64,000 nt of DNA from NCBI RefSeq assembly GCF_030866765.1, contig NZ_CP133017.1, positions 1,393,001-1,457,000 of the forward strand, written 5' to 3'. The stretch comes from Paenibacillus silvisoli (GTDB lineage Bacteria; Bacillota; Bacilli; Paenibacillales; Paenibacillaceae). The notes below the pieces were generated by a model. It did no database searches. It was not told the DNA's origin and saw only the letters and a program-made list of their open reading frames with translations. Position 1 is the stretch's first letter; each line of letters begins with the position of its first letter. Made by a program: the position numbers and the translations under genes. Below are positions 40,912 to 49,123 of the stretch, piece after piece.

Positions 40912-43656
40912 CTACACGCTGCTTAGTCCGATGCTCACGATCTTATGCCCGGCGATCGGCACGCTGGCAGAGCCGCCGCTCACCGGAATGGCCGCGCCGG
41001 CATCCTCGAGCACCGTGCTCTCGTAAAGGCTGCCGCATTCGATGCCGCTTACCGACAGCTCGGCCGGCTCGCCGGACAGGTTATACCAGCGGGCGATGAT
41101 GTCGCCGCGGTCTTCGTTTACCTTCACGTTCGAGAGGGCGAGACCGGAACCGGTGCCGTTCCATGTCAGGAAGCTTTGCTCGGCAGGCAGCGAGCCTTCG
41201 TGCAAATCGGTTTGGCAGACCTGCAGCGGCACCTGGAAGCCATACGCCTGCTGATACGCGGCGAATCGCGCATCGCCGCCGCTATGCGGGAGGATCATCC
41301 ATTCCGCGACATTTTGGCCCAAGCACTGCGCTTCCGGCGTCAGGAAGACGCCCCAGTCGCCGAGTTCGCCGGTCGAGCGGAGGATGGTCACGGCAATCGT
41401 GCCTCGTTCGTCGCGAAGCACCTCGTATTCGTTGAGCCCTTTGTTGGCGATCGTCAGGCCGCGGCCCGCTTCATGCACATCGACAAAAGCGCTCTGGTGC
41501 TGGCAGTTGCTCGGGTTGACCCATTCCGGCTGCGGTACGGTCGCACGCTCGGCCACCTCGAAGATCGAGTCGGCAAAATGGCTGGCCGCCGTAATATCCG
41601 ACGGGAACAGCACGCGAAGCCGTTGGTCCTTCGCCGGATTATCGATGACGGCGCGAACGCGGACGCCTGGCTCGGAGCGGCTGAGGCTGACGCGCGTGAC
41701 GATCGTCATCGGCACAAGCTTGCCGGAGCGCTGCGCCTGCCGGTCGAGGAACGACACCATCGTCGCGATTTCCTGCGGAAGCCGCTCGTCGGCCGACTCC
41801 GGAATGTCAAACGTATGCGTGATTTCGAAGGTTGCCCGGTACGGCGTATCCTCGACAACCGCAATTCCCGCCGAAAGCCCCTTGGTCGTAATCGCCATAT
41901 CCTCATTCGGCTGCTTGAAAATATACTCGTTGCCGATATCGCCGACATTTTCGTAGACGCCAAGATCGGCGTACGTTTGTCCGCTGCTTTTGTCCGTGAC
42001 CGTCAGTGTGCCGTCGCCGTCGATCACAACGCGCACATAGTCGTTTTCCAGCGTGTTCGGCTGCGTAATCAGCGAAGCTTGCGAGGAGTTCGCAGCCGCT
42101 GCATCGGCGCTTGGCACCCACGCATAAGCAGCGTATCCCATCGCGGGGAGCTTCCCGGTTTCGAACGTGACGGATACGACGCGGGCAAAATACGGCTGCC
42201 TGAACTTGTCGTCCGGCAAATCGTAGCCAAACCGGACGCCTAGATCCGCTGCGTTATAATCCAGCTTTTCGCCGAAATGGTTCACGAGATAGCCGTCGGC
42301 CGTCGTTTGCTCCGAAACGAGCCGCGCTGTAGTCGTCGGATGCTCGCCTGCCCGGAAATAACGGCGGCTGAGCTCCAGCTCCACCGTCACGACGCCGCTC
42401 TGCGCATAGCCGCTCGTGCCGTAGACGACGAAAGGCACGCTGTCCGCGCTAACGGACGCAAAGCCCGCGGTATGGATTTGCTCGTTTAGATGGGTGAGGC
42501 TGTCCGCGATGACAGCCGCGGCGACGCCTTTGCTTTTCTCGAAGCGGGTTTTCATCTCGTGGTAAACCTCATCGACGCTGCAGCCGCAAATGCTGTCGTG
42601 AGGGTGATTTTGCATCAGCGTTTTCCAGGCGTAGTTCAGCAGACCGTGCGGGTACGGACGGCCGTTTGCGTGCGCGAACGCGGCGAGCGGCTCGGCGATC
42701 TTCTCCAGCATCGTCTGGTTTTCCTGGTTGAGCTGCTTGATGTAAATGCGGGAGGACGCCGTGTTGACGAGGGAGTACCAGCCGTCGGTGCGCTGGCCGC
42801 GCAGCTCGCCCCGGATCGTGCTGAGCGTTTCGGGCAGCGACGCCTTCACCGCGCGAATGTAATCGTCGTAATTGGAATGAATGAATTCGTAGTCCGGATA
42901 GAGCTCGCGCGCGGTGCGAAGCGCGGCGGACAGGTTCGCCTGCGCGGGCTGATGGTCGCAGCCGTTCATGAAGAGCAGGTGCGGCGTCGACGCGTAGCGC
43001 GAGGCGTTCGCGATGGCATTGTCCCAGAACTTGCGGGCGGCCGCAGGCTCCTCGGGAATTTCCATGCCGTTGTTGTACCAGTTGGCGAACAGGATGCCGA
43101 GCACCTGCGTGCCGTCCGGCGATTCCCATACCATTTCGGAAAACGGGGATTCCAAATCCATCGCGTCCGCGACGCTGTTGTTAAAGCCGGTCGCTTTCAC
43201 GCCGCGGCCGAAGATGGCGGTCTCGATGCCGGCCTGCTGGCAAATTTGCGCCGCTTGACCCATGTTGCCGAACGAGTCGGGGAAATAGCCAAGCTTGGAA
43301 ACGGGGCCGTACATCTTGGAGTCGCGGTGGCCGATTTGCAGGTTGCGGATGTTCGCTTCGCTGCTCGTCAGAAATTCGTCCTGCAAAATGTACCAAGGTC
43401 CTGCGGAAAGCTTGCCTTCCTGCACGAGCTCGATGAGCTTCTCCCGCTTCTCCGGATAGACCTGCAAATAATCCTCGAGCACGATCGTTTGACCATCGAG
43501 ATAGAAGCTTTTGAAGTCCGGATCGTTGTCCATGATGGCGAGCAAATTGTCCATCGTTTGGATCAGCTTGGCATGATGCGCCTCGTAAGGCATATACCAT
43601 TCGCGGTCCCAGTGGGTGTGCGAAATAACGTGAATGACGGCTTTCGGCGTCGGCAT
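40912..43656 (-). CDS. Alpha-mannosidase, glycoside hydrolase family 38
   Basis: A 914-residue cytoplasmic enzyme that releases alpha-linked mannose. The N-terminal catalytic block VISHTHWDREWYMPYE carries zinc ligands, and the nucleophile Asp is in LGYFPDSFGNMGQAAQI. The middle helical domain has NHPHDSICGCSVDEVYHEM, and the long beta C-terminal region follows. The length is normal for bacterial GH38. ATG at 43656 follows AGAGGG. The gene lies directly downstream of the GntR regulator on the same strand (122-bp gap), with a perfect 18-bp palindrome in that gap. Confidence 0.9.
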   Translation of the reverse strand: MPTPKAVIHVISHTHWDREWYMPYEAHHAKLIQTMDNLLAIMDNDPDFKSFYLDGQTIVLEDYLQVYPEKREKLIELVQEGKLSAGPWYILQDEFLTSSEANIRNLQIGHRDSKMYGPVSKLGYFPDSFGNMGQAAQICQQAGIETAIFGRGVKATGFNNSVADAMDLESPFSEMVWESPDGTQVLGILFANWYNNGMEIPEEPAAARKFWDNAIANASRYASTPHLLFMNGCDHQPAQANLSAALRTARELYPDYEFIHSNYDDYIRAVKASLPETLSTIRGELRGQRTDGWYSLVNTASSRIYIKQLNQENQTMLEKIAEPLAAFAHANGRPYPHGLLNYAWKTLMQNHPHDSICGCSVDEVYHEMKTRFEKSKGVAAAVIADSLTHLNEQIHTAGFASVSADSVPFVVYGTSGYAQSGVVTVELELSRRYFRAGEHPTTTARLVSEQTTADGYLVNHFGEKLDYNAADLGVRFGYDLPDDKFRQPYFARVVSVTFETGKLPAMGYAAYAWVPSADAAAANSSQASLITQPNTLENDYVRVVIDGDGTLTVTDKSSGQTYADLGVYENVGDIGNEYIFKQPNEDMAITTKGLSAGIAVVEDTPYRATFEITHTFDIPESADERLPQEIATMVSFLDRQAQRSGKLVPMTIVTRVSLSRSEPGVRVRAVIDNPAKDQRLRVLFPSDITAASHFADSIFEVAERATVPQPEWVNPSNCQHQSAFVDVHEAGRGLTIANKGLNEYEVLRDERGTIAVTILRSTGELGDWGVFLTPEAQCLGQNVAEWMILPHSGGDARFAAYQQAYGFQVPLQVCQTDLHEGSLPAEQSFLTWNGTGSGLALSNVKVNEDRGDIIARWYNLSGEPAELSVSGIECGSLYESTVLEDAGAAIPVSGGSASVPIAGHKIVSIGLSSV

Positions 43657-43686
43657 GGGGCAGCCCTCTTTTCGTAGAGATGATGG

Positions 43687-43758
43687 ATTAAAATATATTT
43701 TAATATTACGCCCGGCTTTATTTTTTGTAAATCCTTCTCCATTAAAATATATATAAAA
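43687..43758. promoter_or_regulatory. AT-rich palindromic operator(s) of the mannosidase
   Basis: ATTAAAATATATTTTAAT at 43687-43704 is a perfect 18-bp palindrome. A half-conserved copy starts at 43741 (ATTAAAATATATATAAAA). A 16/18 match lies upstream of the regulator gene at 44969-44986. They are the likely sites for the GntR-type protein encoded at 43779-44942. Confidence 0.65.
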
Positions 43759-43778
43759 CCCCATGACCGATTATACGA

Positions 43779-44942
43779 TCATGGGGAAGGCGGCTGGCTC
43801 GTCGATTGTCTGACGACCAGCGTCGTGCCTAGGATGAGTTTCGCGCCGCTTCGCTCCTCCGCGGGGGCAAGGACGAGCTTAGCCGCTTCGCGGCCGATGC
43901 GGTAGAAGTTCTGCTCCACCGTCGTGAGCGGAACCTCCAAATGCTCCGTAAACGAGTGGTTGTCGAAGCCGGTTATGGACAGCTGCTCCGGCACGGCAAT
44001 ACCTCGTTGTAGCGCGGTTTTGAGCAAGCCGGTGGCGGTATAATCGTTGACGGCGACCGCTGCGGTAGGGGCAGGCGAGATCGACAGCAGGCGGTCGAGC
44101 AGCGCATCGTACTGGCTGCTTCCGGCATAGGCCGGGTCTGTTTGCAGCTCTTCCCAGTTCACGAGCCAGTCCGGCTCTGGCGGGATGCCTGCCTCGATGA
44201 GCGCATTGCAGTAGCCTTTGTAGCGGTCGCTGACCGACACGGCTTCCTTCCACGACTGGCAGACGAACGCGAGCCGCCGGTGTCCGAGCCCGATGAGATG
44301 CGAAGCGAGGCTGCGGCCCGCTTCCGCGTTATTCGAAACGACGAGCGGCGCGTCCAGCCCTTCGATATTCCGGTCAATGAGCGTGAACGGTATGCCTTCG
44401 ATGGCGAGGCGGCTGAACACGTCGATGTTTTTGTAGCTGGAAACAGGGTAGACGATAATGCCGCTGACGCCGTCTTTGGCCAGCTTCCGAATGATGCCGC
44501 GCTCGACGTCGTCATCGTATTTGGAATTGTGAAACGTGACGTAGAAGCCCTGTGCCGCGCATTCTTCCTCCACGCCTCGGAAAATCTCATAGCCGATTGT
44601 TTCGCTGAACGGCATGACGAGGGAAATGACCGGAATCGGCAGCGTCTTGGCCGATGCTGCGGTCGCTTCGGTGACAGCCGCCGCGGCTTCGGAGGTGGCT
44701 CCGGCAGCGGCGGACGCTTGCGCGCGCTCGGTGACGAAGGTGCCTTTTTTCTTAATCCGCTTGATCAGTCCGCTTGCTTCCAGCTCCCGCATCGCATGGG
44801 TAACCGTAATGGCGCTGACGCCGAATTGCTCCGCAATCTCAGGCCCGGTCGGCAGCTTGTCCCCCGCGCGCAGCTCCCCGTTCGCAATCCGTTCCGTATA
44901 AGCGTCGATGATGATTCGATAGCGAGGTTTGTACTCTTTCAC
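43779..44942 (-). CDS. GntR-type regulator with LacI-like sugar-sensing domain
   Basis: A 387-residue regulator of the AraR type: an N-terminal GntR winged helix (YRIIIDAYTERIANGELRAGDKLPTGPEIAEQFGVSAITVTHAMRELEASGLI), an alanine/threonine-rich linker of about 30 residues that is longer than usual, and a periplasmic-binding-protein-like sensor (SLVMPFSETIGYEIFRGVEEEC, GISVPEQLSITGFDNHSFTEH-like end). GTG at 44942 follows GGAGG. It most likely represses the mannosidase gene and itself, released by a mannose-type ligand. The ligand is inferred from the neighbour. Confidence 0.86.
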   Translation of the reverse strand: MKEYKPRYRIIIDAYTERIANGELRAGDKLPTGPEIAEQFGVSAITVTHAMRELEASGLIKRIKKKGTFVTERAQASAAAGATSEAAAAVTEATAASAKTLPIPVISLVMPFSETIGYEIFRGVEEECAAQGFYVTFHNSKYDDDVERGIIRKLAKDGVSGIIVYPVSSYKNIDVFSRLAIEGIPFTLIDRNIEGLDAPLVVSNNAEAGRSLASHLIGLGHRRLAFVCQSWKEAVSVSDRYKGYCNALIEAGIPPEPDWLVNWEELQTDPAYAGSSQYDALLDRLLSISPAPTAAVAVNDYTATGLLKTALQRGIAVPEQLSITGFDNHSFTEHLEVPLTTVEQNFYRIGREAAKLVLAPAEERSGAKLILGTTLVVRQSTSQPPSP

Positions 44943-44968
44943 GCTAATCCTCCAGACCGTTCCTTCGC

Positions 44969-44986
44969 ATTAATATATATTTTATT
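44969..44986. promoter_or_regulatory. Operator candidate upstream of the GntR gene
   Basis: ATTAATATATATTTTATT matches the perfect mannosidase palindrome at 16 of 18 positions and lies 27-44 bp upstream of the regulator start, consistent with autoregulation. Confidence 0.6.
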
Positions 44987-45040
44987 AGTATAAGGCAAAT
45001 CGATCAGGCTGTATACTGGCGGACGCGGCCGCGCAAAAAG

Positions 45041-45081
45041 AGCCCGGCATTATCGGAAGCGAACGCTCCGAGTGCCGGGCT
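45041..45081 (-). terminator. Terminator of the CuA-like lipoprotein gene
   Basis: AGCCCGGCA and TGCCGGGCT arms with an inner TCGGA/TCCGA stem; on the minus strand CTTTTTG follows. Confidence 0.8.
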
Positions 45082-45105
45082 GCTGTATTTAAATCGTATC
45101 GTATG

Positions 45106-45570
45106 CTAGGCTTCGTCTACGATGAGCGTTCCTTTCATATCCCGGTGGCCCGAGCCGCACATGACGGAGCAGTGGAACTCGAACGTGCCGGCATTGGCGG
45201 CATCGAATTCGCCGCTGCCGTTGCCTTGAATGTCGACGTTGTAATCCGGGATGGCGAAACCGTGGCCGCCGTCGTCGCTGGCCAGCGTGATTTTGACGTG
45301 GTCGCCCTTCTTGACGTGGATCTCTTGCTGGTCGTACTCGAAATCTTTGGCATTCAGCGTAATTTCCACGGTGCTGCCGGCTGCGGCTGTCGTTTCGGTC
45401 GCGTTCGTAGAGTTCGTCGTGTTGGTCGTATTCGCGGATGCCTCGTTGTTCACTGCGTTCGTGTTCGCGTTCTCGTTATTGCTGCCGCCGTTATTGTTGT
45501 TTCCGCATGCGCTGGTAACGGCCGCCGCGAGAACTAACGTAGCGACCAGTGTTGCAAACTTGGCCTTCAT
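45106..45570 (-). CDS. Surface lipoprotein with a CuA-like cupredoxin domain
   Basis: A 154-residue lipoprotein: lipobox TSAC (C22), a 40-residue Asn/Thr linker and a cupredoxin fold. The metal site is complete: H103 (GGHGF), then C134, C138, H142 and M145 in FHCSVMCGSGHRDM, the CxxxCxxxHxxM arrangement of the binuclear CuA centre of cytochrome oxidase subunit II. Here it is a free-standing lipoprotein without the oxidase. It may carry electrons or store copper outside the membrane. No oxidase genes are near. The start is well defined by AGAGGAG. Confidence 0.84.
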   Translation of the reverse strand: MKAKFATLVATLVLAAAVTSACGNNNNGGSNNENANTNAVNNEASANTTNTTNSTNATETTAAAGSTVEITLNAKDFEYDQQEIHVKKGDHVKITLASDDGGHGFAIPDYNVDIQGNGSGEFDAANAGTFEFHCSVMCGSGHRDMKGTLIVDEA

Positions 45571-45818
45571 ACTCGTACCACTCCTCTACTATTTATACTT
45601 CCTTGCCATCGTAGCACAGCAACATTAAAGGAAGATGAAGAGATTGTCCAGATTTGGAAAATCGTTGGCGGCGAAGAGCGGCCGGCTCCAGCCTCTAACT
45701 TATCAATTAGAAAAAAATAACAGCGACTCTTAACAAGAACTATACGTTACGAAAACATCCTCCTAACCTATGCCTTGTAATTTAAGAGGGTAAGAACTAA
45801 ATGGGAGGTAGAGAGAAC

Positions 45819-47081
45819 ATGTTTCAAAAGAAACCTGGTTTGAAAACCGCGCTGGTTGGTACTGCTGCGGCTGCGTTAGTAGTAACTAGTCTGGTGACGA
45901 CGCCAACTGCTGATGAAGCGGATGCTGCTTCCTCGCAGACGAAAAACGTTATTTTGTTCGTTGGTGACGGTATGGGCGCTGCGGCGCGCGATGCCATCCG
46001 TCTTGCAACGGTTGGCGAGAAGGGCAATCTAGAAATGGATTCGATGCCTTTCGTAGGTATGATTCACACGAGCTCGACAGTGCCTGTAACGGATTCGGCT
46101 GCATCGGCAACGGCTTACGCAAGCGGCGTGAAGACGTATAACGGCGCAATCGGCATGGACGCTAACAAAAAGCCGGTTAAAACGATCATGGAATACGCGA
46201 AGGGCGCGGGCAAATCGACAGGCGTCGTAACGACGAGCCAAGTGACGGACGCGACTGGCGCAGCTTTCGGCGCGCATGTTGAAGACCGTTCCAAGCAAAG
46301 CGATATCGCGCTTCAATATTTGACGCAAAGCAAGGTCGACGTTCTGCTCGGCGGCGGCGAAGATTTCTGGTATCCGGCAGGCAACCCGGGCAAGTTCCAG
46401 GACGAGCCGGCTGAAGATCCGTCCGAGAAGAGCAAAGGCACGCAAGGCAACCTCATCGATAAAGCGAAGAAGCTTGGCTATACGTACGTAACGAACAAAA
46501 CGGACATGCAAAAAGCAAAGGGCGGCAAGCTGCTCGGTCTGTTCGCCAACGAAGAAATGTTCCAACAGCGCGAAGAAGGCAAAGGCGACATCTACAATCC
46601 GGTTGTCTCGCTGCCTGATATGACGAAGAAAGCGATCGATACGCTTTCCGCGAACAAGAAGGGCTTCTTCCTCATGGTTGAAGAGGAAGGCACGGACGAG
46701 TTTGCGCACGCAAACAACGCCAAAATGACGATCAAAGCCGGCCAGCAGCTGGACAGCGCCGTTCAAGTGGCGAAAGATTTTGCGAAGAAAAACAAGGACA
46801 CGCTCGTGCTCGTGCTTGCCGACCACGAAACAGGCGGCTTCTCGATCGAGGAAGTCGATGCGAACGACGAGAGCGGCGATGCGATTTCGAAGGAAGACGG
46901 ACCGTTCCAAATCGCGAACTCCGACCATAATTTCGTCGTAGACTGGACGACGTCCGGCCACACGGCTGTAGACGTACCTGTAACGGCTATGGGCAAAAAC
47001 GCCGAGCTGTTCTCCGGTATCTATGAAAATACGGAAATCTTCAACAAGCTGATGCAATCGCTGGGGCTTAAGAAGAAGTAA
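45819..47081 (+). CDS. Secreted alkaline phosphatase
   Basis: A 420-residue exported enzyme that releases phosphate from organic esters. A signal peptide ends near ADEADAASS. The catalytic set is intact: D50 (LFVGDGMG), S93 as nucleophile (VTDSAASATAYASG), EEEGTDEFAHANN, VLADHETGGF and TSGHTAVDVPV. ATG at 45819 has GGGAGG ten bases upstream; ATG 45801 is an alternative in frame. Such genes are usually PhoP-controlled, but only one TTAACA-type half site is seen at about 45734, so that is not claimed. Two hairpins follow the gene. Confidence 0.9.
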   Translation: MFQKKPGLKTALVGTAAAALVVTSLVTTPTADEADAASSQTKNVILFVGDGMGAAARDAIRLATVGEKGNLEMDSMPFVGMIHTSSTVPVTDSAASATAYASGVKTYNGAIGMDANKKPVKTIMEYAKGAGKSTGVVTTSQVTDATGAAFGAHVEDRSKQSDIALQYLTQSKVDVLLGGGEDFWYPAGNPGKFQDEPAEDPSEKSKGTQGNLIDKAKKLGYTYVTNKTDMQKAKGGKLLGLFANEEMFQQREEGKGDIYNPVVSLPDMTKKAIDTLSANKKGFFLMVEEEGTDEFAHANNAKMTIKAGQQLDSAVQVAKDFAKKNKDTLVLVLADHETGGFSIEEVDANDESGDAISKEDGPFQIANSDHNFVVDWTTSGHTAVDVPVTAMGKNAELFSGIYENTEIFNKLMQSLGLKKK

Positions 47082-47146
47082 GCAAGGGGCCGGAAGGGCA
47101 GAGCTGGGAAGCTTGGACGCCTGAGGCATGTTAGTAGGTTAGCAAG

Positions 47147-47176
47147 GAGGCCGGCCGCTGATGCGGCTGGCCTTTT
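47147..47176 (+). terminator. Terminator of the alkaline phosphatase gene
   Basis: GGCCGGCCGC pairs with GCGGCTGGCC (one mismatch) around TGAT, followed by TTTTT. Confidence 0.88.
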
Positions 47177-47202
47177 TGCGTTTGCGATCGTTGATGAAGA
47201 AG

Positions 47203-47232
47203 AAAAAGCTAGCCGTGTGGGGCTGGCTTTTT
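47203..47232. terminator. Second hairpin with A and T tracts
   Basis: AAAAAGCTAGCC pairs with GGCTGGCTTTTT (one mismatch). It backs up the phosphatase terminator and could also stop minus-strand transcripts. Confidence 0.7.
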
Positions 47233-47259
47233 GCTTTGCGCATTATTAGGCGGAGCCGG

Positions 47260-47412
47260 ATGTTGTAATTTATACACCATTACTGCGCGCTTTCAGACGG
47301 TTTTGTTTCAAATCCTGCACAAAATACAACATTTTCGCTCATGAACGGTGATTTTGAGTGATAGCTCAAAATGTTGTACGTTGTACAACATTCAGGCGAG
47401 AAATACAACATT
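47260..47412. repeat. ACAACATT palindrome cluster
   Basis: A perfect palindrome with arms AATGTTGTAC and GTACAACATT (GTT loop) lies at 47370-47392. Single arms ATACAACATT occur at 47324 and 47403, and ATGTTGTA near 47260. CGCTC/GAGCG pairs flank some copies. This resembles a decayed palindrome array with irregular steps of about 54-59 bp. It fills the 3' gap between the phosphatase and the convergent amidoligase. Confidence 0.55.
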
Positions 47413-48343
47413 ACTGCTCGCTAATAGTCTCTGGGTTTGGCGTGACCCGCCGCGTCACCGTCCAGCCTTCGGCCGGCGGCGTTACGACATACTCCGCTAG
47501 CTTGCCGTGCTCGTCTTCGACGCCTACGACTAACCCGTCTTCGGTTGGCAGCACATGATGAATCTCGCCCTGCGGCACGACTCGGAGGATTGCCGGTTCG
47601 ATGACCGGTATAAGCAGCTCCTCGAGTCGCATCCGTTCCTCGTACCATCGAGGCGCGGGGAGCGGGGCAGGATACCCTCGCGCGGGCGCATGCAAGGCGT
47701 CGGCGAACGCCTCCTTTTCTAACGGAAGCGTCTCCGCAGCTCCGACCGCGGCTACGAACCGCAGGCATAGCTCGATCGTGTTCAGCACTTCGTCCAGCCG
47801 GACGCTCCCGTTGGCGTAACGGATCTCGACTGTTCCGATGTCGTACCAGGGCGCGACGTTGATGCCGCATCGATGCGACTGCGGCCGGCCTGCGTTATGC
47901 ACTGCTTCCGCCGAAGGCATGGCAGCGTATCGCTCGCGGATCGCCTTCGTTACCGGCGGGCAGAAAAAGAGCCGGTGTTCACTCATTCCCAGCAGCTCCT
48001 GCAGCGTATCCTGATACAGCAGCGCCGCATCGAGCAGTGGTGCCACGATGTCCTGGCCCCATGGGTCAAGGCCGACATGCACATGGAGCCCACAGCTCCA
48101 ATTCGCCGTCGCTCCCTGCGCGTGCAGCCGCTCCAGCATGATCCGAATTTGGTCCCGCTCCGCCCACAGGATCGGAGGAGGCTTCAGCTCACTGCCCGAT
48201 GCGGCGCCGGTTTCATCGAGCTGCAGTTCATTCAGGGACATTTCCCAGCCGGGCAGAAGCTCTACCTCAGCTGGCCGTCCGCCTACAAATTCGATTTCCA
48301 CGCCGAATTTCAGTTGCTTCCAATCTAACTTTTTTGGCCACAT
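47411..48343 (-). CDS. Amidoligase family protein (glutamine-synthetase-like fold)
   Basis: A 310-residue protein of the amidoligase_2 type, ATP-dependent enzymes that form amide bonds in peptides or cell-surface polymers. Recognisable blocks are FGVEIEFVGG at the start (metal-binding Glu), GLHVHVG in the middle and GTVEIRYANG, with HRCGINVAPWYD between. It stands alone, with convergent phosphatase downstream and a long non-coding hairpin array upstream. No peptide precursor or transporter is adjacent, so the substrate is unknown. The start ATG at 48343 follows GAGAGGACG. Confidence 0.8.
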   Translation of the reverse strand: MWPKKLDWKQLKFGVEIEFVGGRPAEVELLPGWEMSLNELQLDETGAASGSELKPPPILWAERDQIRIMLERLHAQGATANWSCGLHVHVGLDPWGQDIVAPLLDAALLYQDTLQELLGMSEHRLFFCPPVTKAIRERYAAMPSAEAVHNAGRPQSHRCGINVAPWYDIGTVEIRYANGSVRLDEVLNTIELCLRFVAAVGAAETLPLEKEAFADALHAPARGYPAPLPAPRWYEERMRLEELLIPVIEPAILRVVPQGEIHHVLPTEDGLVVGVEDEHGKLAEYVVTPPAEGWTVTRRVTPNPETISEQ

Positions 48344-48479
48344 CGTTTATCGTCCTCTCGTTTGGTTGATCGTATCGCGCATCTGCGACAAACGAAGAGG
48401 AGGAGGTCCACGGGCTTACCTGGGGATTTTCTTTCTTGGCATGGCAGAAGATCCTCCTAGTGCTCAAATTTCCAAAATC

Positions 48480-49015
48480 AAGATACTCATCCTATTCGCC
48501 GCCAGCCGGATACATACCTTCCTTGTAATGCCGCTCTGGGGTGGCAAAGTAAACCTGAATTGATAGCGAGAGCGGATATCCCGCTGTCATTTTGCGCTTT
48601 GCTGAAAAAGTAGCATGATCTCGCGAAAATTAGAAGCGATAGCGGATATGCCGCTCTCAAGTGGCAAACTAACTCAAAATCGATAACGAGAGCGGATATT
48701 CCGCTATCGTTGTGTGAACTAGCTGAGAGCACGAAATCGTGCTTTCAGCTAGTGAATAGCTAAATTCTGGAGCTGAGAGCACGGAAACGTGCACTCATAT
48801 ATATAAATGCGATGGAAGCCATCGAAAAGATGAATGAGAGCACGAAATCGTGCTTTAAGGTGACGTGATGACCGGAAAGTGCATACGAGAGCACGAAATC
48901 GTGCACTAGGCGGAGCAGCGTCGGTGGAGACTAAGCTAGTTGAGAGCCGGGAACCCCGACGCTCGCGAGCAAATCCGTCCGGAATCGATAGTAAGAGTCG
49001 GAAAATCCGACGCTC
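48480..49015. repeat. Array of nine or more interchangeable hairpins
   Basis: Short palindromes follow one another at 48571, 48641 and 48691 (core GGATATNCC), at 48728, 48779, 48840 and 48891 (core ACGAAATCGT or ACGGAAACGT), then near 48944 and at 48997 (GTCGG/CCGAC). Most sit inside the same outer pair GAGAGC...GCNNTC, so only the core is exchanged. Several steps are 50-54 bp. There are no T-tracts and no coding frame. The block fills the 780-bp gap between the amidoligase and aldo/keto reductase genes. Confidence 0.8.
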
Positions 49016-49061
49016 GCTCGCGCATCAAGCGAGGCACCCCGAGCGCCGAAAAACCAAAAAA

Positions 49062-49092
49062 AGCCGAGAGTCGAAACTCCCGACTCTCGGCT
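49062..49092 (-). terminator. Terminator of the aldo/keto reductase gene
   Basis: A 12-bp perfect stem AGCCGAGAGTCG with a seven-base loop; on the minus strand TTTTTTTGGTTTTT follows. Confidence 0.9.
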
Positions 49093-49123
49093 CCAACAAT
49101 CGGCCCCGGGCACAGCCCATGGC

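Noticed and set aside
45700..45800. PhoP (Pho box) site upstream of the alkaline phosphatase.
   Set aside because: Only one good TTAACA-type hexamer is present; the 11-bp spaced series required for a Pho box is not seen.
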